DNA of 64,000 bases from Bradyrhizobium sp. sGM-13 (GTDB taxonomy: Bacteria; Pseudomonadota; Alphaproteobacteria; Rhizobiales; Xanthobacteraceae). A program made the position numbers and the translations under genes. Below, piece after piece: positions 59,158 to 64,000 of this stretch. The notes beneath the pieces are model-generated. The model had not been told where the DNA came from and made no database searches. It was given only the letters and a program-made list of their open reading frames with translations. Every line of letters begins with the position of its first letter. The first letter of the stretch is position 1. The stretch spans positions 248,001 to 312,000 of the forward strand of contig NZ_JAGWDK010000003.1 of the NCBI RefSeq assembly GCF_018398875.1. Direction: 5' to 3'.

Positions 59158-60276
59158 ATGAAATCACTGAAACTCATCGGCCTGGCATTGGGCGCATCGC
59201 TGGCGCTGTCGACAACGGCACTGGCGCAGGACATCTCCATCGCAGTGGTGGGCCCGATGACGGGCGGCGAATCCGCATTCGGCCGGCAGATGAAGAACGG
59301 CGCCGAACAATTCGTGGCCGATATCAACGCCGCCGGCGGCGTGCTGGGCAAGAAGCTGGCGCTGCAGATCGGCGACGATGCCTGCGATCCGAAGCAGGCA
59401 CGCTCGGTCGCGGAAAAGTTCGCCAGCGCCAAGATCCCGTTCGTTGCCGGCCACTTCTGCTCGTCGTCGTCGATCCCGGCATCGGAAGCCTATGCCGACG
59501 GCAACGTGCTGCAGATTACGCCGGCGTCGACCAACCCGCTATTCACCGAGCGCAAGCTCTGGAACGTGGCGCGCGTCTGCGGCCGTGACGATCAGCAGGG
59601 CCTGGTTGCCGCCGACTACATCGTCAAGAACTACAAGGGCAAGAACATCGCCATCCTCAACGACAAGACCACTTACGGCAAGGGTCTCGCCGACGAAACC
59701 AAGAAGGCGCTCAACAAGGCCGGCGTCACCGAAAAGTTGTTCGAGTCCTACAACAAGGGCGACAAGGACTTTAACGCGATCGTGTCGCGCCTGAAGCGCG
59801 ACAATATCGATCTGGTCTTTGTCGGCGGCTATCATCAAGAATCCGGCCTCATTCTGCGCCAGATGCGCGACCAGGGCCTCAAGACGGTGTTGATGGCGGG
59901 CGACGCGCTGAACGACAAGGAGTTCGCCTCGATCGCCGGTCCGGCCGCGGAGGGCACGCTGTTCACCTTCGGTCCCGATCCGCGCAACAAGGCGACCGCG
60001 AAGGCGATCGTCGAGAAGTTCAAGGGCAAGAACATCGATCCCGAAGGCTACACCCTCTACACCTACGCCGCGATGCAGGTGTGGTCGCAGGCGGCGGCGA
60101 AGGCCAAGACCACCGATCCGAAGAAGGTCATGGAAACCATCAAGGCCGGCGAATGGGACACCGTGCTCGGCAAGCTGGGCTTCGACGCCAAGGGTGACAT
60201 CAAGGTGATCGACTACGTCGTCTACAAGTGGGACGCCAAGGGCAACTACGCCGAGATCCATCCGAAGGCCTCCTGA
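59158..60276 (+). CDS. livK: Branched-chain amino acid ABC substrate-binding protein
   Basis: 372 residues from ATG 59158. The signal peptide is MKSLKLIGLALGASLALSTT, with cleavage after ALA-Q near residue 23. The Leu/Ile/Val-binding fold is ISIAVVGPMTGGESAFGRQM, GHFCSSSSIPASEAYADGNV with the ligand-binding serines, ITPASTNPLFTERK, and DLVFVGGYHQESGLILRQMR. It delivers the amino acid to the LivHMGF complex encoded just upstream. A perfect terminator follows. The exact amino acid is not determined. Confidence 0.93.
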   Translation: MKSLKLIGLALGASLALSTTALAQDISIAVVGPMTGGESAFGRQMKNGAEQFVADINAAGGVLGKKLALQIGDDACDPKQARSVAEKFASAKIPFVAGHFCSSSSIPASEAYADGNVLQITPASTNPLFTERKLWNVARVCGRDDQQGLVAADYIVKNYKGKNIAILNDKTTYGKGLADETKKALNKAGVTEKLFESYNKGDKDFNAIVSRLKRDNIDLVFVGGYHQESGLILRQMRDQGLKTVLMAGDALNDKEFASIAGPAAEGTLFTFGPDPRNKATAKAIVEKFKGKNIDPEGYTLYTYAAMQVWSQAAAKAKTTDPKKVMETIKAGEWDTVLGKLGFDAKGDIKVIDYVVYKWDAKGNYAEIHPKAS

Positions 60277-60310
60277 TTTCCTTCGGCGATCAGCGCCGAT
60301 CACAACATCA

Positions 60311-60340
60311 AACGCCCCGGCTTACCGGGGCGTTTTTATT
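60311..60340 (+). terminator. Rho-independent terminator of livK
   Basis: AACGCCCCGG and CCGGGGCGTT form a perfect 10-bp stem around CTTA, followed by TTTATTTT. It lies 35 bases after the livK stop. Confidence 0.9.
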
Positions 60341-60535
60341 TTCACTTCCAAATAATTTTTAACCGGCTGGAACAATTCGGTTCCCAGTGCATTAAGGAAC
60401 CCGGGCTGAGTTCCATGTCATTGATTTCACGACCTTAACCGTTATTCCAGCTTGATCTGCCGGTGGGGCAGCGGTTCTATCTGTGAAAATCGCATTTCAG
60501 CCAAATGATTTGCGCGAACTGGCCGAGGAGACACC

Positions 60536-63500
60536 ATGAGTGATCTTTCCCCTGGAGCATCTCCCTCAGCTCGCCGGGTCGCCAAACCCAAACCACCTTC
60601 CACCAACGGCACGTCCGATCCGATGCAGGACCTTTTGCATGCGTTGCAGGCAATGCGCGCCGGCGATTTCTCGGTACGCATGACCGGCGATCATCTCGGC
60701 ATCGAAGGCAAGATTGCCGACACCTTCAACGAAATCATCGCGTCCAACCAGCGAATGGCGCAGCAACTGGAGCATGTCGGCCAGGTCGTCGGCCGCGAAG
60801 GCAAGACGCGCCAGCGCGTCAAGTTCGACCTCACGAGCGGCTCGTGGGCGGACATGGAAGGCTCCGTCAACACGCTGATCGACGATCTGCTGTGGCCGAC
60901 CCGCGAAGTCACGCGCGCGGTCGCCGCGGTGGCACAGGGCGATCTGCTGCAGACCGTGCAACTCAACGTCGACGGCCGCCCGCTGGGCGGCGAATTTCTG
61001 CAGTCTGCCACCATCGTCAACACGATGATCAAGCAACTCGGCGTGTTCACCTCGGAAGTGACGCGCGTGGCGCGCGAAGTCGGCACCGAGGGCAAGCTCG
61101 GCGGCCAGGCCCAGGTGCCGGAAGTGACCGGCGTCTGGAAAGACCTGACCGAGAGCGTCAACTCGATGGCCAACAACCTCACCGGCCAGGTCCGCAACAT
61201 CGCCGAAGTTACCATTGCGGTCGCCAATGGCGACCTGTCGAAGAAGATCACGGTCGACGTCCGTGGCGAGATCCTGCAGCTCAAGGAAGCCATCAACACG
61301 ATGGTGGACCAACTCCGCTCCTTCGCTTCCGAAGTGACACGCGTGGCCCGCGAAGTCGGCACCGACGGAAAGCTTGGCGGCCAGGCAATCGTTCCCGGCG
61401 TCGCCGGCACCTGGAAGGATCTGACCGACTCCGTCAACGCGATGTGCGGCAACCTCACCGCACAGGTCCGCAACATCGCCAACGTCACTACCGCTGTCGC
61501 CCGTGGCGACCTCTCGCGCAAGATCACGGTCGACGTCCGCGGCGAAATCCTCGAGCTCAAGGACACCATCAACACGATGGTCGACCAGCTCAACTCGTTC
61601 GCCTCGGAAGTGACGCGCGTGGCGCGCGAGGTCGGCACCGAAGGCAAGCTCGGCGGTCAGGCCCAGGTGCCTGGTGTGGCCGGCACCTGGAAGGACCTCA
61701 CCGACAACGTCAACTTCATGGCTTCCAACCTGACGGCGCAGGTTCGCAACATCGCCGATGTCGCGACCGCCATTGCCGGCGGCGACCTTTCCAAGAAGAT
61801 CACCGTGAACGTCTCGGGCGAAATCCTTCAGTTGAAGGAAACGCTCAACACCATGGTCGACCAGCTCAACGCCTTTGCCGGCGAAGTGACGCGCGTGGCG
61901 CGCGAGGTCGGCACCGAAGGGCGGCTCGGCGGTCAGGCCAACGTGCTGGGCGTCGCCGGCACCTGGAAGGACCTCACCGAAAGCGTCAACTCGATGGCCT
62001 CCAACCTGACGGCGCAGGTCCGCAACATCGCCGAGGTGACGACCGCGGTCGCCAATGGCGACCTGTCGAAAAAGATCACGGTGGACGTCCGCGGCGAAAT
62101 TCTGGAGCTGAAGGACACCATCAATACGATGGTGGACCAGCTCAACGCCTTTGCCGGCGAAGTGACGCGCGTGGCGCGCGAAGTCGGCACCGAAGGCAAG
62201 CTCGGCGGTCAGGCGCTGGTGCGCGGCGTCGCCGGCACGTGGAAGGATCTCACCGACAGCGTCAACTCGATGGCCAGCAATCTCACCGGCCAGGTCCGCA
62301 ACATCGCCGAGGTCGCGACCGCGGTGGCCAAGGGCGACCTGTCGAAGAAGATCACGGTGAACGTCTCGGGCGAAATCCTTCAGTTGAAGGAAACGCTCAA
62401 CACGATGGTCGACCAGCTCAACGCCTTTGCATCAGAAGTGACGCGCGTGGCGCGCGAGGTCGGCACCGACGGCAAGCTCGGCGGTCAGGCCCAGGTCACC
62501 GGCGTCGCCGGCACCTGGAAGGACCTGACCGACTCCGTGAACTCGATGGCCGGCAACCTCACCGCGCAGGTGCGCAACATCGCGGAAGTGGCGACCGCGA
62601 TTGCCGGCGGCGACCTCTCGCGAAAAATCACGGTCGACGTGCGCGGCGAAATCCTGCAGCTCAAGGAAACGCTGAACACGATGGTCGACCAGCTCAACCG
62701 CTTTGCGGGCGAAGTGACTCGCGTGGCGCGCGAGGTCGGCACCGAGGGGCGGCTCGGCGGCCAGGCCAACGTACCCGGCGTCGCCGGCACCTGGAAGGAC
62801 CTCACCGACAACGTCAACTCGATGGCCGGCAACCTGACCGGCCAGGTCCGCAACATCGCCGAGGTGACCACGGCGGTGGCGAAGGGCGACCTGTCGAAGA
62901 AGATCACCGTCGACGTCAAGGGCGAGATTCTCGAACTGAAGAACACCGTCAACACGATGGTGGACCAGCTCAACGCCTTCGCCTCGGAAGTGACGCGCGT
63001 GGCGCGCGAGGTCGGTACCGAAGGCAAGCTCGGCGGCCAGGCTCAGGTGCCCGAAGTCGCCGGCACCTGGAAGGACCTGACCGACAACGTCAACTTCATG
63101 GCCTCGAACCTGACGGCACAGGTCCGCAACATCGCCGAGGTCGCGACCGCGATCGCCGGTGGCGACCTCTCCAAGAAGATTACGGTGGACGTCCGCGGCG
63201 AGATCCTGCTGCTGAAGGACACCCTCAATACGATGGTCGAGCAGCTACGCTCCTTCGCCGCCGAAGTGACGCGCGTGGCGCGCGAGGTCGGCACCGAGGG
63301 CCGGCTCGGCGGCCAGGCCGTGGTGCCTGGCGTCGGCGGCACCTGGAAGGATCTGACCGACAACGTCAACCTGCTAGCGGCCAATCTCACCACGCAGGTG
63401 CGCAACATCGCGGAAGTCACGACCGCCGTGGCGCGCGGCGACCTGTCGCGCAAGATCACCGTGGACGTGAAGGGCGAAATCCTCGAACTGAAGAACACCA

Positions 63501-64000
63501 TCAACACGATGGTCGACCAGCTCAACGCCTTTGCCGGCGAAGTGACCCGCGTGGCGCGCGAGGTCGGCACCGAGGGCAAGCTCGGCGGTCAGGCGCAGGT
63601 CCCGGGCGTCGCCGGCACCTGGAAGGACCTCACCGACACCGTCAACTTCATGGCAGCGAATTTGACCGAACAGGTCCGCGGCATCGTCAAGGTTGTTACC
63701 GCGGTCGCCAACGGCGACCTGAAGCAGAACCTGACGGTGAAATCGAAGGGCGAAGTCGCAGCTCTTGCCGACACCATCAACAACATGACTGAGACGCTCG
63801 CGACCTTTGCCGATCAGGTCACCAGCGTGGCGCGCGAAGTCGGCGTCGAGGGGCGGCTCGGCGGCCAGGCCAACGTGCCCGGCGCGGCCGGCACCTGGAA
63901 GGACCTCACCGGCAACGTCAACCTGCTCGCCGCCAACCTGACCTCGCAGGTGCGCGCGATCGCCGAGGTGGCGACCGCCGTGACCAAAGGCGACCTGACC
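60536..64000 (+). CDS. Giant poly-HAMP sensor protein, N-terminal part
   Basis: The frame from ATG 60536 (GAGGAG ahead) stays open for 1155 codons to the window end with no stop. After about 170 residues ([20 protein letters not shown]...) comes a perfect-period tandem repeat of 276 bases, 92 residues. Ten full copies start at 61055 and every 276 bases after, and an eleventh is cut by the edge. Each unit reads [19 protein letters not shown], then [20 protein letters not shown], then [20 protein letters not shown] and [16 protein letters not shown]: paired HAMP helices. No membrane helix is seen. Relatives end in GAF, HisKA, HATPase and receiver domains; that part lies outside the window. Confidence 0.9.
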   Translation, partial: MSDLSPGASPSARRVAKPKPPSTNGTSDPMQDLLHALQAMRAGDFSVRMTGDHLGIEGKIADTFNEIIASNQRMAQQLEHVGQVVGREGKTRQRVKFDLTSGSWADMEGSVNTLIDDLLWPTREVTRAVAAVAQGDLLQTVQLNVDGRPLGGEFLQSATIVNTMIKQLGVFTSEVTRVAREVGTEGKLGGQAQVPEVTGVWKDLTESVNSMANNLTGQVRNIAEVTIAVANGDLSKKITVDVRGEILQLKEAINTMVDQLRSFASEVTRVAREVGTDGKLGGQAIVPGVAGTWKDLTDSVNAMCGNLTAQVRNIANVTTAVARGDLSRKITVDVRGEILELKDTINTMVDQLNSFASEVTRVAREVGTEGKLGGQAQVPGVAGTWKDLTDNVNFMASNLTAQVRNIADVATAIAGGDLSKKITVNVSGEILQLKETLNTMVDQLNAFAGEVTRVAREVGTEGRLGGQANVLGVAGTWKDLTESVNSMASNLTAQVRNIAEVTTAVANGDLSKKITVDVRGEILELKDTINTMVDQLNAFAGEVTRVAREVGTEGKLGGQALVRGVAGTWKDLTDSVNSMASNLTGQVRNIAEVATAVAKGDLSKKITVNVSGEILQLKETLNTMVDQLNAFASEVTRVAREVGTDGKLGGQAQVTGVAGTWKDLTDSVNSMAGNLTAQVRNIAEVATAIAGGDLSRKITVDVRGEILQLKETLNTMVDQLNRFAGEVTRVAREVGTEGRLGGQANVPGVAGTWKDLTDNVNSMAGNLTGQVRNIAEVTTAVAKGDLSKKITVDVKGEILELKNTVNTMVDQLNAFASEVTRVAREVGTEGKLGGQAQVPEVAGTWKDLTDNVNFMASNLTAQVRNIAEVATAIAGGDLSKKITVDVRGEILLLKDTLNTMVEQLRSFAAEVTRVAREVGTEGRLGGQAVVPGVGGTWKDLTDNVNLLAANLTTQVRNIAEVTTAVARGDLSRKITVDVKGEILELKNTINTMVDQLNAFAGEVTRVAREVGTEGKLGGQAQVPGVAGTWKDLTDTVNFMAANLTEQVRGIVKVVTAVANGDLKQNLTVKSKGEVAALADTINNMTETLATFADQVTSVAREVGVEGRLGGQANVPGAAGTWKDLTGNVNLLAANLTSQVRAIAEVATAVTKGDLT

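Noticed and set aside
60311..60340. Possible second riboswitch or attenuator after livK
   Set aside because: A simple perfect stem with a T-rich tail directly after a stop codon; a terminator explains it.
60691..63786. Series of long minus-strand frames with repeated [20 protein letters not shown] peptides
   Set aside because: Antisense translation of the same 276-bp repeats. The repeated peptide follows from DNA periodicity, not from a protein family.
60844..63792. A 982-codon open frame on the + strand inside the poly-HAMP region
   Set aside because: It is a shadow of the HAMP repeats in another frame: an Arg/Gly/His-rich sequence with no motif. The true frame begins at 60536 and runs past the window end.

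Overview
The window is GC-rich alphaproteobacterial chromosome. It most likely comes from Bradyrhizobium or a close relative (Nitrobacteraceae). The evidence is a divergent tlpA/argH pair of the type known from B. japonicum, a SAM-II riboswitch ahead of metX, alphaproteobacterial gene pairs such as the DUF2125 and TIGR02302 genes, and several families of dispersed palindromic repeats that I associate with this genus. Genes are dense on both strands, with many ATGA or GTGA overlaps. I found no rRNA, tRNA, CRISPR array, transposase or integrase.

Layout. 1-3.6 kb: end of a HIG1-type membrane protein, cobalamin adenosyltransferase, etfBA and 3-hydroxybutyryl-CoA dehydrogenase. 3.8-9.4 kb: a YjfB-like motility protein, tlpA, argH, an LptM-like lipoprotein, lysA, a beta-hydroxyacid dehydrogenase and a carboxymuconolactone decarboxylase-like gene. 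9.6-16.4 kb: a TIGR02302 envelope protein, a single-domain response regulator, a zinc-ribbon membrane protein, ftsE-ftsX and a YdcF protein. 16.6-24.5 kb: a TauE/SafE permease, ChaC, a DUF2125 protein, an aromatic amino acid block on the minus strand (chorismate mutase, hisC, prephenate dehydrogenase), and metX-metW behind a SAM-II riboswitch with an intrinsic terminator. 24.6-30.6 kb: phzF, a class III adenylate cyclase, and a TetR/HlyD/ABC-ATPase/ABC-2 permease efflux operon with a palindromic operator.

30.6-43.9 kb is accessory in character: an eroded repeat region, an isocitrate-lyase-family enzyme, an orphan TRAP binding protein, a cyclase-family protein, a sulfite dehydrogenase pair and several small proteins. 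It ends in an unusual array in which single genes (MBL hydrolase, NTF2-like, SMP-30-like, GNAT) alternate with 3'-end fragments of a DUF2000 gene. The intact DUF2000 gene lies at the right end. This array is the observation I rate highest.

44.0-51.0 kb is a cox/xdh-type molybdenum hydroxylase cluster: coxG, S, M, D, E, two XdhC parts and a molybdopterin-binding/nucleotidyltransferase fusion. The catalytic large subunit coxL is absent. 51.1-53.9 kb holds pcaB-pcaD-pcaC of the protocatechuate branch. 54.1-60.3 kb holds a Gln/Pro-rich small protein and a livHMGF-livK branched-chain amino acid-type ABC transporter, with a DUF559 gene wedged between livG and livF. From 60.5 kb to the window end runs an incomplete giant poly-HAMP sensor protein built of 92-residue repeats; the open frame has no stop inside the window.
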